Part shown: positions 38,107 through 48,200 of the stretch, piece by piece
Layout: each line of letters opens with the position of its first letter
Numbering within the stretch: the stretch's first letter is position 1
Assembly (NCBI RefSeq): GCF_024448935.1
Contig: NZ_JAMOIE010000016.1
Coordinates: 1 to 64,000 of the forward strand
DNA: 64,000 nucleotides
Source of the DNA: Stutzerimonas stutzeri
Lineage (GTDB): Bacteria > Pseudomonadota > Gammaproteobacteria > Pseudomonadales > Pseudomonadaceae
Direction of reading: 5' to 3'
Translations under genes and position numbers: made by a program
Notes under the pieces: model-generated
The model's input: the letters and a program-made list of their open reading frames with translations, nothing else
Databases searched by the model: none
Told to the model about the DNA's origin: nothing

Positions 38107-39294
38107 ATGTCAGCTCGTAACATCCTGGTGATTAACTGCGGCAGCTCATCGATCAAATTCGCGCTGGTCAACGAAGACCAAGCCACGCTCCCCCTGCAGG
38201 GCCTGGCCGAACGTCTCGGCTCCCCCGAAGCCGTGGTGCACTGGCAGCTGGGTGACACCAGGCAGAGCCTGAACATTCCGGGTGCCGATCACCGTGCCGC
38301 GCTCGAAAAATTGCTGCCGGTGGCCCATGAGGCCGCAGGCGGCAAACTGGACGGCATCGGCCATCGTGTGGTCCATGGTGGCGAGCATTTCACCGGTTCC
38401 AGCCTGATCGACGAGCCGGTGCTGAAGGCGATTCGCGACAGCGCCCAGCTGGCGCCATTGCACAACCCGGCCAACCTGGTCGGGATCGATGCAGCCATGG
38501 CGCTGTTCCCCGGCCTGCCGCAGGTCAGCGTGTTCGATACCGCCTTCCACCAGACCATGCCGGAACATGCGTTCCGCTACGCCGTGCCGGAATTCCTTTA
38601 CCAGGAACACAGCGTCCGCCGCTACGGCTTCCACGGCACCAGCCACAACTACGTCAGCACGCGTGCCGCCGAGATGACCGGGCTTCCGGTCGATGACAGC
38701 AGCTGGCTGACGGCTCACCTGGGCAATGGCTGCTCGACGTGCGCCATCGTCAATGGCGAGAGCCGCGACACCAGCATGGGGCTGACCCCGCTGGAAGGCC
38801 TGGTAATGGGCACTCGCAGCGGTGATGTCGATCCCAACCTGCACAGCTACCTGAACCGCACCCTGGGCTGGAGCCTGGAGCAGATCGATCACATGCTCAA
38901 TCACGACAGCGGTCTGAAAGGTCTGTCCGGGCTGTCCAACGACCTGCGCACCCTGCAGGAGGCCCGTGTCGCCGGGCATGCCGGCGCCGCCCTGGCATTC
39001 GAAGTTTTCTGCTACCGCTTGGCCAAGTCACTGGCAAGCATGGCTTGCGCCCTGCCGAAACTCGATGGACTGATCTTCACCGGCGGCATCGGCGAGAACT
39101 CGACGGCCGTGCGTACCCGTACCCTCGAACACCTGAAACTGTTCAACTTTACGCTGGACGAAGAAGCCAACGAACGCTGCACGCGCGGTGTGGCCGGGGA
39201 GATCCAGGCGGCAGGCAGCCCCCGTGTGTTGGTGGTACCGACCAATGAAGAACGACAGATCGCGCTGGACACGCTGGCGCTGCTCGACGCCTGA
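38107..39294 (+). CDS. ackA: Acetate kinase
   Basis: This 395-aa enzyme interconverts acetyl phosphate plus ADP with acetate plus ATP. The signatures [69 protein letters not shown] and FTGGIGENS are all present. The ATG at 38107 follows CCAAGGAGCACCG. It forms the overflow/acetate pathway with pta, 99 bp downstream. Confidence 0.96.
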   Translation: MSARNILVINCGSSSIKFALVNEDQATLPLQGLAERLGSPEAVVHWQLGDTRQSLNIPGADHRAALEKLLPVAHEAAGGKLDGIGHRVVHGGEHFTGSSLIDEPVLKAIRDSAQLAPLHNPANLVGIDAAMALFPGLPQVSVFDTAFHQTMPEHAFRYAVPEFLYQEHSVRRYGFHGTSHNYVSTRAAEMTGLPVDDSSWLTAHLGNGCSTCAIVNGESRDTSMGLTPLEGLVMGTRSGDVDPNLHSYLNRTLGWSLEQIDHMLNHDSGLKGLSGLSNDLRTLQEARVAGHAGAALAFEVFCYRLAKSLASMACALPKLDGLIFTGGIGENSTAVRTRTLEHLKLFNFTLDEEANERCTRGVAGEIQAAGSPRVLVVPTNEERQIALDTLALLDA

Positions 39295-39323
39295 TAGCGC
39301 GCCGACAGCCAGACGCACCGCAC

Positions 39324-39354
39324 GAACCCGACGACCGCAAACGGTGTCGGGTTT
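39324..39354 (+). terminator. Hairpin between ackA and pta (possible attenuator)
   Basis: An imperfect stem (GAACCCGAC / GTCGGGTTTC) is followed by only a short pyrimidine run. It may lower read-through from ackA into pta or stabilise the ackA message; it is not a strong terminator. Confidence 0.4.
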
Positions 39355-39393
39355 CGTCTACTTGGCATCGCCTTCGCCCGACAGGAGATCATC

Positions 39394-41496
39394 ATGCATA
39401 CCTTATTCCTCGCCCCCTGCGGTTTTGGCGGGGGCCTCAACTCCATCAGCCTTGGCCTGATCAGCGCGCTCGAGCGTGCCGGCCTCAAGGTCGGCTTCTT
39501 CAAGCCCATCGCCCAGCCCTTTCCGCATGACCAGGGCCGTGAGCGCTCCTGTGTGCTGGTTGAGCGCACCCTGAATATCGTGTCACCCGAGCCGCTGCCG
39601 CTGGAGCAGGTCGAGCGCCAGTTGGCCGATGGTGAACTCGGCCTGCTGCTCGAGGACGTGGTCAGCCGCTATCAGGAGGTTGCGGCGGGCAAGGACGTGG
39701 TCATCGTGGAAGGCATGGTGCCGACCCGTGAGTTCAACCACTCGTCGCGGATTAACACGCACCTGGCGAAAAGCCTGGACGCGGAGGTCATCCTGATCGC
39801 CGCGCAAGGAACTGACACGCTCAAGCGCTTGGCCGAGCGCATCGAGATCCAGGCCCAGCTGTTCGGTGGCGCCAAGGATCCGAAGGTGCTGGGCGTCATT
39901 CTCAACAAGGTCAAGTGTGAGGACGGCACGCCGGCCTTCATCGAGCGCCTCAAGGCCCAGTTGCCGGTACTGGACACCGCGGACTTCCAGCTGCTCGGCG
40001 CGATCCCCTTCGCCGACAAACTCAACGCCTTGCGGACCCGTGACATCGCCGAGTTGCTCGACGCCAAGGTCCTTCACGCCGGTGAAGCGGAGCAGCGTCG
40101 CGTCGAAAAGATCGTCCTGTGCGCCCGAGCCGTCCCCAACACAGTGCAACTGCTGCAACCGGGCGTACTGGTGGTTACGCCGGGTGACCGCGACGACATC
40201 ATCCTGGCGGCGAGCCTGGCCTCGCTCAATGGTGTCAGGCTCGCAGGTTTGCTGCTGTGCAGCGACTTTGCGCCCGACCCGCGGATTCTCGAGCTCTGCA
40301 AAGCGGCACTGGATGGTGGCCTGCCGATGATGACCGTGCAGACGGGCTCCTACGATACGGCGACCAATCTGTTCGGGCTGAACAAGGAAACCCCAGCGGA
40401 CGACATCGAGCGTGCCAGCCAGGTTACCGACTTCATTGCGCAGCACCTGCAGTCCGAACTGCTGCATACCCGCCTCAGCGTACCCCGCAGCGAGTTGCGC
40501 CTGTCGCCTCCGGCGTTCCGCTACCAGCTGGTCAAGCGCGCACAGCAAGCTAACAAGCGCATCGTCCTGCCGGAAGGCAACGAGCCGCGCACCATCCGCG
40601 CCGCGGCCATTTGTCAGGAGCGCGGCATCGCGCGCTGTGTACTGCTGGCCAAGCCTGAAGAAGTCCAGGCAGTTGCTCGCGAGCAAGGTATCCAACTGCC
40701 GGCAAGCCTGGAGATTCTCGATCCGGAGCTGCTCATCAACCAGTACGTCGAGCCGATGTGCGAAATGCGCAAGGCCAAGGGGCTGACTCCGGACGATGCG
40801 CGTGAGCAGCTCAAGGACACGGTGGTCCTTGGCACCATGATGCTGGCGCTCGACGAAGTGGACGGTCTGGTGTCCGGCGCCGTACACACCACCGCCAACA
40901 CCATTCGCCCGGCGCTGCAGCTGATCAAGACGGCGCCCGGCTACAGCCTGGTCTCGTCGGTGTTCTTCATGCTGCTGCCGGATCAAGTACTGGTCTACGG
41001 CGACTGCGCTGTAAATCCGAACCCGAGTGCCACCGAGCTGGCAGAGATTGCCCTGCAGAGCGCCGAATCGGCCGTCGCGCTGGGCGTCAACCCGCGCGTG
41101 GCGATGATCAGCTATTCCACCGGCACGTCCGGCAGTGGCGCCGAGGTGGAAAAGGTTGCTGAAGCCACACGCATCGCCCAGGAACGCGCACCCACCCTGC
41201 CAATCGACGGTCCGCTGCAGTACGATGCCGCATCGGTCGCCAGTGTCGGCAAGCAGAAGGCACCTAACAGCCTGGTGGCAGGTCAAGCCACGGTGTTCAT
41301 CTTCCCTGACCTGAACACCGGCAACACCACCTACAAGGCGGTTCAGCGCAGCGCCAACGTGATCAGCGTCGGCCCGATGCTGCAAGGCCTGCGCAAGCCG
41401 GTGAATGACCTGTCCCGCGGCGCATTGGTGGACGACATTGTGTTCACCATCGCGCTGACCGCTCTGCAGGCTGACAACCAGAAGCAGAAGGCCTGA
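39394..41496 (+). CDS. pta: Phosphate acetyltransferase Pta
   Basis: This 700-aa long-form Pta converts acetyl-CoA and phosphate to acetyl phosphate. The N-terminal P-loop-like domain reads MHTLFLAPCGFGGGLNSISL, a variant of the usual GxGKT-type site lacking the Lys-Thr. A DRTGG regulatory domain follows (about residues 215-330). The C-terminal catalytic domain (about 370-695) has RIVLPEGNEPRTIRAA and MISYSTGTSGSGAEV. The ATG follows CAGGAGATCATC. Confidence 0.96.
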   Translation: MHTLFLAPCGFGGGLNSISLGLISALERAGLKVGFFKPIAQPFPHDQGRERSCVLVERTLNIVSPEPLPLEQVERQLADGELGLLLEDVVSRYQEVAAGKDVVIVEGMVPTREFNHSSRINTHLAKSLDAEVILIAAQGTDTLKRLAERIEIQAQLFGGAKDPKVLGVILNKVKCEDGTPAFIERLKAQLPVLDTADFQLLGAIPFADKLNALRTRDIAELLDAKVLHAGEAEQRRVEKIVLCARAVPNTVQLLQPGVLVVTPGDRDDIILAASLASLNGVRLAGLLLCSDFAPDPRILELCKAALDGGLPMMTVQTGSYDTATNLFGLNKETPADDIERASQVTDFIAQHLQSELLHTRLSVPRSELRLSPPAFRYQLVKRAQQANKRIVLPEGNEPRTIRAAAICQERGIARCVLLAKPEEVQAVAREQGIQLPASLEILDPELLINQYVEPMCEMRKAKGLTPDDAREQLKDTVVLGTMMLALDEVDGLVSGAVHTTANTIRPALQLIKTAPGYSLVSSVFFMLLPDQVLVYGDCAVNPNPSATELAEIALQSAESAVALGVNPRVAMISYSTGTSGSGAEVEKVAEATRIAQERAPTLPIDGPLQYDAASVASVGKQKAPNSLVAGQATVFIFPDLNTGNTTYKAVQRSANVISVGPMLQGLRKPVNDLSRGALVDDIVFTIALTALQADNQKQKA

Positions 41497-41619
41497 CCTG
41501 CCCCGCGCCCGGCCAGCCTGGCGGGGCGCTTCGCAATGTTCGGGCCTGCTTATTGCCTTGCAGTTCAACCCACAGCCGGTACTCTTGCGGCCATTGTTGA
41601 CGGATACAAGATCCAATCG

Positions 41620-42540
41620 ATGCTGAGCGTTCTTCCTGCCCCACTGCGGGGTATCCTGGCTGGCTTGACCCTGGCGTTGAACACGCTGTTCTGGTGCTGG
41701 CCGCTGTTTGCCCTGTCATTGTTCAAGCTTGCGCTACCGGTTCCGCGTATTCAGCGCGCATTGCGCTTTGGCATGCACTGGATCGCCGAATCCTGGATGG
41801 CCGTGAACAGCTTCTGGATGGATCAGGTGCGGCGAACCGAGTGGGACGTGCAGGGACTCGAAAAGGTCGATCTGCAACACTCCTATCTGGTCACCAGCAA
41901 CCACCAGAGCTGGGCTGACATCCTGATGTTGCAATACCAGTTCAACCGGCGGATGCCGATCCTGAAGTTCTTCCTCAAGCAGGAGCTGATCTGGGTCCCG
42001 GTCATCGGCCTGTGCTGGTGGGCGCTGGAGTTTCCCTTCATGAAGCGCTTCAGCAAGGAATACCTGACCAAGTATCCGGAGAAGCGCGGCGAGGATCTGG
42101 CCACCACCCGCAAGGCCTGTGAACGCTACCGGACCAACCCGGTGTCGGTGTTCAATTTCCTCGAAGGCACCCGCTTCACCGAGGACAAGCACACTGAACA
42201 GGCATCGCCCTACCGCTACCTGCTCAAACCCCGGGCCGGCGGCATTGCGTTCGTGATCGATGCGATGGGCGAGCAACTGACGGCACTGATCAACGTCACC
42301 ATTCACTACCCGGACGGTAATCCGAGCTTCTGGGACCTGCTCTGCGGCCGAATCGGCCGGGTCGTGATGCGCATCGACTCGCAGCCAATCCCTGCCGAGT
42401 TCCTACACCGTAGCTACGACCAGGACGACGCCTACCGGTTGAAATTTCAGGAGTGGGTCAATGAGCTCTGGAGCGACAAGGATGCCGAGCTCGAAAAGCT
42501 ACATGACCAATACCCGCCTCGTCATGGCGCCTCAGGTTAG
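41620..42540 (+). CDS. YihG/PlsC-type membrane acyltransferase
   Basis: This 306-aa lysophospholipid acyltransferase has N-terminal membrane segments (about residues 10-50), the catalytic SNHQSWADILMLQ (H-x4-D), KFFLKQELIWVPVIG, and FLEGTRFTEDK (EGTR substrate motif). The YihG group matches best by length. It follows pta by 124 bp on the same strand. P. aeruginosa has a similar gene in the same place, from memory. Confidence 0.88.
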   Translation: MLSVLPAPLRGILAGLTLALNTLFWCWPLFALSLFKLALPVPRIQRALRFGMHWIAESWMAVNSFWMDQVRRTEWDVQGLEKVDLQHSYLVTSNHQSWADILMLQYQFNRRMPILKFFLKQELIWVPVIGLCWWALEFPFMKRFSKEYLTKYPEKRGEDLATTRKACERYRTNPVSVFNFLEGTRFTEDKHTEQASPYRYLLKPRAGGIAFVIDAMGEQLTALINVTIHYPDGNPSFWDLLCGRIGRVVMRIDSQPIPAEFLHRSYDQDDAYRLKFQEWVNELWSDKDAELEKLHDQYPPRHGASG

Positions 42541-42555
42541 CCCAACAGGCCGGCA

Positions 42556-44697
42556 CTAGCCGGCCGGTCGATGCTCAAGCTGTAGCCAGTCGATTGTTCG
42601 CGGGAATTCCAGAGCGTCCTCGACGGCCAGCCCTGGCGCGACCAGAAACCCTTGCATCACCTGGCAGTCATGGTCGATCAGCCACTGGCGCTGGGCCAGC
42701 GTTTCAACGCCCTCGGCAATCACCTCCAGTCCCAGGTTTCGCCCCAGATCGATAATGGTGCTCACCACTGCAGCATCGCGGGGTGAATCGAGCATGTTGG
42801 CGATGAACAATCGATCAATCTTCAGCGTGTCCAGGTCGAAATGGCGCAGGTAAGCCAGCGATGAGTAACCGGTGCCGAAGTCGTCCACCGCCACCCTGAC
42901 CCCCAGCTCACGCAGTTGAAGAAGCTTGTCGCAGCTCTGTTCCAGGTCCTGCATCAGTGCGCCCTCGGTAACCTCCAGCTCCAACTGGCGGGGATCAAGC
43001 TGATACTCATCGAGCAGCCGGCGCAACTCGTCGATCAAGCCGGCTCGGCGGAACTGCACCGGGCTGACGTTGAAGCTCAGCACCAGCTTGTCGCCGAATC
43101 GCTCACGCCAGCCGCGGCACTGGGCCAGGCCTTCACGCAGCGCCCATTCGCCGACCCGGTCAATTAGCCGGGTTTCTTCCAGCAAGGGGATGAACACACT
43201 CGGCTCCACCGAACCGCGCCCGGCGTAATCCCAGCGCAGCAAGGCCTCGAACCCGCGCAGCTCACCGGTCGCGAGCACGACCTGTGGCTGATAGGCCAAC
43301 GCGAAACCATTACGCTCGATGGTGCTACGCAAGTTCTCTTCCATCATCAGGCGCGCGTGGGCCCGCCCGTTCATCTCACGGGAGAAGAAGCGATACTGCT
43401 GCCGGCCGTTGCGTTTGGCCTCGTACATGGCCATGTCCGCCGAGCGAAGCAATTCCTCGACGCTCTGGCCGCAATCCGGAAAATTCGCAATGCCAATACT
43501 GGCACCGAGCGTGACATCGGTGCCTTCGATGGTATGTCGAACCGAAATCAACTCGATGAGTTTTTCCGCCACCTTGGCGGCATCTTCCGGATGATCCAGA
43601 GAATCCAGCAACGCAGTGAACTCGTCACCCCCCATTCGGGCGATGATGTCGTACGGACGCATGCAGGCTTCCAACACGCGCGCCACACGACAGAGAATCT
43701 CGTCGCCGGCATCGTGCCCCAGCGAATCGTTGATGCGCTTGAAACCATCGAGGTCGATATAGAGGATGGCCATGCGTTTGCCGTTGCGATCGACCCTCGC
43801 CAGAGCCGAATCCAGCGCCTGATGAAAACCGCGACGATTGAGCAGGCCCGTGAGCGAGTCGGTTACCGCCTGGGTTTCCAGCTGCACGTGCAGGCTGCGC
43901 ACCACCGACATGTCCAGGGCGATCACCACCATTGAACGCTGCTGACGAGGCAACGGTGATGAAGACAGTGCCACTGGCAGCGTGTCTCCGTTGGCGGTGA
44001 ACAGCTGCGCCTCATGCAGACGATAGGTATTGCCGCCACGCCAATGTTGGTAGAAATCGGTGTCGCGCCAGGCCAGCGGCATCTGCGGCGAGGCCAGATG
44101 CTTGATCAGCGCGGTACCTTGCAGATCATCGACGCTGGTGTGCAGCATTTTGGCGATTGCCGGGTTGGCGAAGCTGATGAATCCGTCCTCACCCACCACC
44201 AGGATGCCTTCGGCAGCATTGTTGAGTACGGAAGCGTTAAACGCTCTTGCACTGTCGAGCTGCTGGCTGAGCAGCTGCAAGTCACGCCGATTATGCTCAT
44301 GGCTGAGCAATGTATTGATCTTGTGCTTGAGCACCTGCGGATCGAACGGCTTGAGAATGAAATCCACCGCACCCGTCGCATAACCACGCAACACCGACTC
44401 TCGCGTATGCGCAATGGCCGATACGAAGATGATCGGCGTGTAGCGTGCGTGCGGACTGCCGCGCATCAGGCGCGCCACTTCGAATCCGTCCATGCCTGGC
44501 ATCTGGACGTCCAGCAACACCAGCTCGACGTCCAGATCGAGCAACGCCTGCAACGCGGCTTCACCAGAATTGACCGTATGGACCTGCCAGTCGCCATCGC
44601 CGAGCAGGGCCTCCATGGCCACCAGGTTCGCCTCGCGATCATCGACGACCAGCAATGTCCGGGTCCGAGGCTTTGATTGGGGTTGCGACCATGCCAT
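42556..44697 (-). CDS. Response regulator with PAS, GGDEF and EAL domains
   Basis: This 713-aa cytosolic protein joins a receiver domain (about 10-130; phospho-Asp in VLLDVQMPGMDG near residue 62), a PAS domain (about 155-265), a GGDEF domain (IARMGGDEFTALL near 357) and an EAL domain (GFEALLRWDY near 484; NVSPVQFR, DDFGTGYSSLAYL, AEGVETL). Both catalytic motifs are intact, so it could make or degrade cyclic di-GMP in response to phosphorylation. I start at ATG 44697; a GTG at 44715 is the alternative. It lies downstream of the hybrid kinase and lone receiver. Confidence 0.9.
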   Translation of the reverse strand: MAWSQPQSKPRTRTLLVVDDREANLVAMEALLGDGDWQVHTVNSGEAALQALLDLDVELVLLDVQMPGMDGFEVARLMRGSPHARYTPIIFVSAIAHTRESVLRGYATGAVDFILKPFDPQVLKHKINTLLSHEHNRRDLQLLSQQLDSARAFNASVLNNAAEGILVVGEDGFISFANPAIAKMLHTSVDDLQGTALIKHLASPQMPLAWRDTDFYQHWRGGNTYRLHEAQLFTANGDTLPVALSSSPLPRQQRSMVVIALDMSVVRSLHVQLETQAVTDSLTGLLNRRGFHQALDSALARVDRNGKRMAILYIDLDGFKRINDSLGHDAGDEILCRVARVLEACMRPYDIIARMGGDEFTALLDSLDHPEDAAKVAEKLIELISVRHTIEGTDVTLGASIGIANFPDCGQSVEELLRSADMAMYEAKRNGRQQYRFFSREMNGRAHARLMMEENLRSTIERNGFALAYQPQVVLATGELRGFEALLRWDYAGRGSVEPSVFIPLLEETRLIDRVGEWALREGLAQCRGWRERFGDKLVLSFNVSPVQFRRAGLIDELRRLLDEYQLDPRQLELEVTEGALMQDLEQSCDKLLQLRELGVRVAVDDFGTGYSSLAYLRHFDLDTLKIDRLFIANMLDSPRDAAVVSTIIDLGRNLGLEVIAEGVETLAQRQWLIDHDCQVMQGFLVAPGLAVEDALEFPRTIDWLQLEHRPAG

Positions 44698-44790
44698 CAG
44701 CCGCGCCCCCGGCACAGCGTGATTGGGCTTCCGCTACCGACGCCTGCAGGGACGCCAGTTCGGCTTGAACGATGCGTCATACACTTCTCC

Positions 44791-45177
44791 TTAGGGACTT
44801 GCATGAGGGTCATCAGTACGTTCCAGACGCCGCAGCAGCTCGGCCAGCCTGGTGCCGTCGACCGGTTTGAACAGGATGTCGTCGGCACCGGCCGGGAGGC
44901 TCTGTTCCGAAACAGCCGCATCAGAGCCGACCGCCATTGCCACAATCGGCACCTGACAACCATAGTCGTTTCTGAGCTGACGGATCAGTTCGGGACCGCC
45001 ATTATCCGGCATGGACAGGTCCACCAGCGCAAGATCAAAGGCATCTTGATCGAAGCGCTCCAGCGCCTCGGAACAGGTCGTGACTGGCACCACCTGCAAC
45101 CCCTGCTCATCAAGCATGGCGCTGATGGCATAAATCGCCCGCACGTCAGAATCGACCAATAGCACCCGCTGCCCCAA
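44791..45177 (-). CDS. Receiver domain, probably severed from the upstream hybrid kinase
   Basis: The 128-aa receiver domain (RVLLVDSDVRAIYAISAMLD; phospho-Asp in LVDLSMPDNGG; KPVDGTRL Lys) has only a TTG as start (45177), with no good ribosome-binding site. It is in the same frame as the upstream hybrid kinase: after the kinase TGA (45205-45207) the frame stays open as ARDELDHPLLGQRVLLVD. The likeliest history is a third receiver domain cut off by a nonsense mutation. It may now be translated weakly from TTG, by read-through, or not at all. Confidence 0.7.
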   Translation of the reverse strand: MGQRVLLVDSDVRAIYAISAMLDEQGLQVVPVTTCSEALERFDQDAFDLALVDLSMPDNGGPELIRQLRNDYGCQVPIVAMAVGSDAAVSEQSLPAGADDILFKPVDGTRLAELLRRLERTDDPHASP

Positions 45178-45204
45178 CAGGGGATGATCCAGTTCGTCTC
45201 TTGC

Positions 45205-48200
45205 TCACGCCGCAGTATCGACCCCGGCGGGCTTCAGTGCATCTTCCATATGCTCCAGTCCTTCTGTTTTCGACAACACAACCGATGAATAACGCTTAAG
45301 CCGCTGCAGATTCTTTTCCGATAGCGCCTCGCGACTGGTCAGGATCACCCTGACGTCTTTCAGCGGTCGCAGGCGGTCCAGCGCGTCCAGCAAGTCGAGC
45401 CCGTCTTCGCCGGGGAGGTCGAAGTCGACGATCAGCACCGCGTAGCTGTGCTCAGCATAGGCCAGCCGGGCCTCTTCGCTGCGCTGGCATTCGCTGACCC
45501 GGTAGCCGAGCCGCTCGAAATGCTCCCGCAGTTGACGGCGCCGATCCGGCTCGGTTTCCACCAGCAGAAGCCGAGTCCAATAGCCTTCCTGACGCGACAG
45601 ATCGACAAACAGGCGCTCCAGTTCCGACTGAGCCACAGGCTTGAGCAGGTAGCGTGAGCCGTCGTCCGACCAGCCCTGCGGCTGTGGCACGCAGGAAATG
45701 ATGTACACCGGCGTGTCCTGGTGCCTGGGGTCGGCTCGCAGCGCCCGGTGGACCTGCCAACCGCTGATGTCAGGCAGCAGGACATCCAGAATCACCGCTG
45801 CGAAACGGTCCTGAGCTGCCGCATCCAGCCCTTCTTGTCCGGTTCCGCAGATAACGCTGGAAAAACCGTGGGATTGGGCCACCTCGGCCAATACCGAGGC
45901 GAAATCGGCGTCGTCCTCGACAATCAGCAGCCCGCCACCCTGTCCGCGCCGCTGCAGTGGTCGCAGCGTGCGAATTTCTGGAGTTGCGGCAACTTTCAAG
46001 GGCAACTCGACCGTAAAACTCGAGCCCTGGCCTGGCGCGCTTTTAAGCCGGATGCCACCACCGAGCGCTTCTGCGAGCTGACGTGCTATGGCCAACCCCA
46101 GCCCGGTGCCGCCGTATTCACGACTGATGGAGCCGTCGATTTGCTGGAACGCCTGGAAGATTCGCTCGTGCTGATCCTCGGCAATACCGATGCCGGTGTC
46201 GGTTACGCAAATCTGCAGCATTTCTGGCTCGACAGCGCTTTCAGCCTGCCGGCTGGACACCTGTATATCAACGGAACCGTGCTCGGTGAACTTCAGAGCA
46301 TTGGTAATCAGGTTTCGCAAAATCTGCTGCAACCGAGCCCGGTCGCTGACCAGCGAAGCAGGAACTCCCTCGTCGATCCGGGCCTTGAGGGTCAGCCCGT
46401 TTTGCGCGGCCATGGGCTCGAGGTTCGCAACCAGCTCCGCCAGCAATTCGCCGAGGTCGAGCGGCTCCGACTTGATCTGCATGTGCCCAGCCTCGATCTT
46501 GGCCAGATCGAGCACATCGTTGATCAACTGCAACAGATCGTGACCGGCCCGGTGAATGATGTCGGCATGGCGGACCTGCTTCTCGGTCAGGTTGCTCGCA
46601 GTGTTCTGCCTCAGCTGATCACTGAGGATAAGAATGCTGTTCAGCGGGGTGCGCAGCTCGTGCGACATGTTGGCGAGGAATTCGGACTTGTAGCGATTGG
46701 CGACCATCAACTCGTCAGCTTGGTCACGGAGACGCCGTTCCGCCGCCTTGCGGTGCGCGATATCGATCACGACTGCCTGCACCAGTTGCTCTTCTCCACT
46801 GCGCAACGGCGACAGCCCAACCTCGACGGGCAGCAGCCGACCATCGCGATGGCGACCGAACAGCTCCCGGTTTTCGCCCAGGCGGCGAGCCTCCGGTTCC
46901 TGCCCGAAACGGTAGCGCACCTCGTTGTAGATCTTGCGCATCGATTCAGGGATCAACAGCTCGATGGGCTGGCCCAGCAAGTCTTGCCGGCTGTAGCCGA
47001 ACAGCAGCTCGGTTTGCCGGTTTACCATGACGATTCGCCCTTCATGGTCGAACAGGAGAAAGGCGTTCGGCGAAGCTTCGACCACATTGCGAAAACGCTC
47101 TTCGTCACGTTTGCGCTGCTGCAGGTCGACCAGATTGAGCAGATGGTGAACGGACTTGTCGCGCTTGAAACTGGTCAGGCTGAGCGAAACCGGGACCGGC
47201 GAGCCATCTTCGCGCAGCGCTTGGCTTTCCCGCTGATCGGCTTCAGGTTGTGGCCCGTTCGCGGTCTCGTCCAGGGCCCCCGGAACGTAGCGACTGAGGC
47301 GCTCGCCAGCGAGCAGGCCAGCACTGCTACCAAGCAGCGTAGCGGCACTCTGGTTGGCCAGTTCGATCCGCCCCTTATCACTGCAAAGCACAGTTGCCAC
47401 TGGCAGTTGCTCAATCAGCTGACGAAACCATGCCTCGCGCTCCTGAAGTTGCGCGCCAAGCGTCTGGCTGTTGCGCAACGCCCGTTCACGCAAATACAGG
47501 TAGCCGCCAATCAACAGCGAAAACAGCACAGCTGCAGTCAGCGCCGCAACCAGATTGAAGGCCCTACCCACCCGGTTGAGGATGGCTTCGTATTCCGGTG
47601 TGCTGGCAACTTCCAGCTGCCAGCTACGGCCGTACATGTAGATATTGCGGGTGCGCTGGAAGCTGGCGTCGCTGCTCACCGTGGCTCGCCCGACCAGCAA
47701 GGGCTCGTCTGGGGCGGCGGCGTCGAACAGCTGCAATTGCAACAGCTTGCTGCGCGAACCCAGCACCCCCTCCATTAGATCGGTTAGCCGGAAGGCACCG
47801 TGAAGCGTTCCGGCAAAGGCTTCCTGGCGCTCTTCCGAGGTGGTGATGGGAGCACCGGCCCGGTAAAGAGGGAGATACAACAGAGTGCCCACTTGCGCGT
47901 TCTGCTCGGTCTCCTGCTGGAGCCGCAACGGGCCGGTGAGCATCGGAGTGCCGATGTCGCGCGCCGCCATCACGGCTTGCCTGCGCGTTTCCTCACTTAG
48001 CATGTCAAAACCCAGCACTCGACGGTTACGCCAATCAAGCGGATGAATGTAATCCACGATCAGGTATTCGCTGCGCTCACCTCGGGGATAGATGTGCAAC
48101 TCACGCCCGCCCTGGCGAATATTCGCGAGCAGAACGCTGAGGTCCTCTGCGCGGGCATAGCGCGCCAGACCAATGGCCAGGATGCCAGGGTAGAAATCCT

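Noticed and set aside
39583..41616. A 677-codon open frame on the minus strand.
   Set aside because: It is the mirror of pta and contains no recognisable motif.
45721..47778. A 685-codon open frame on the plus strand.
   Set aside because: It is antisense to the hybrid kinase and shows no domain; high GC keeps the frame open.
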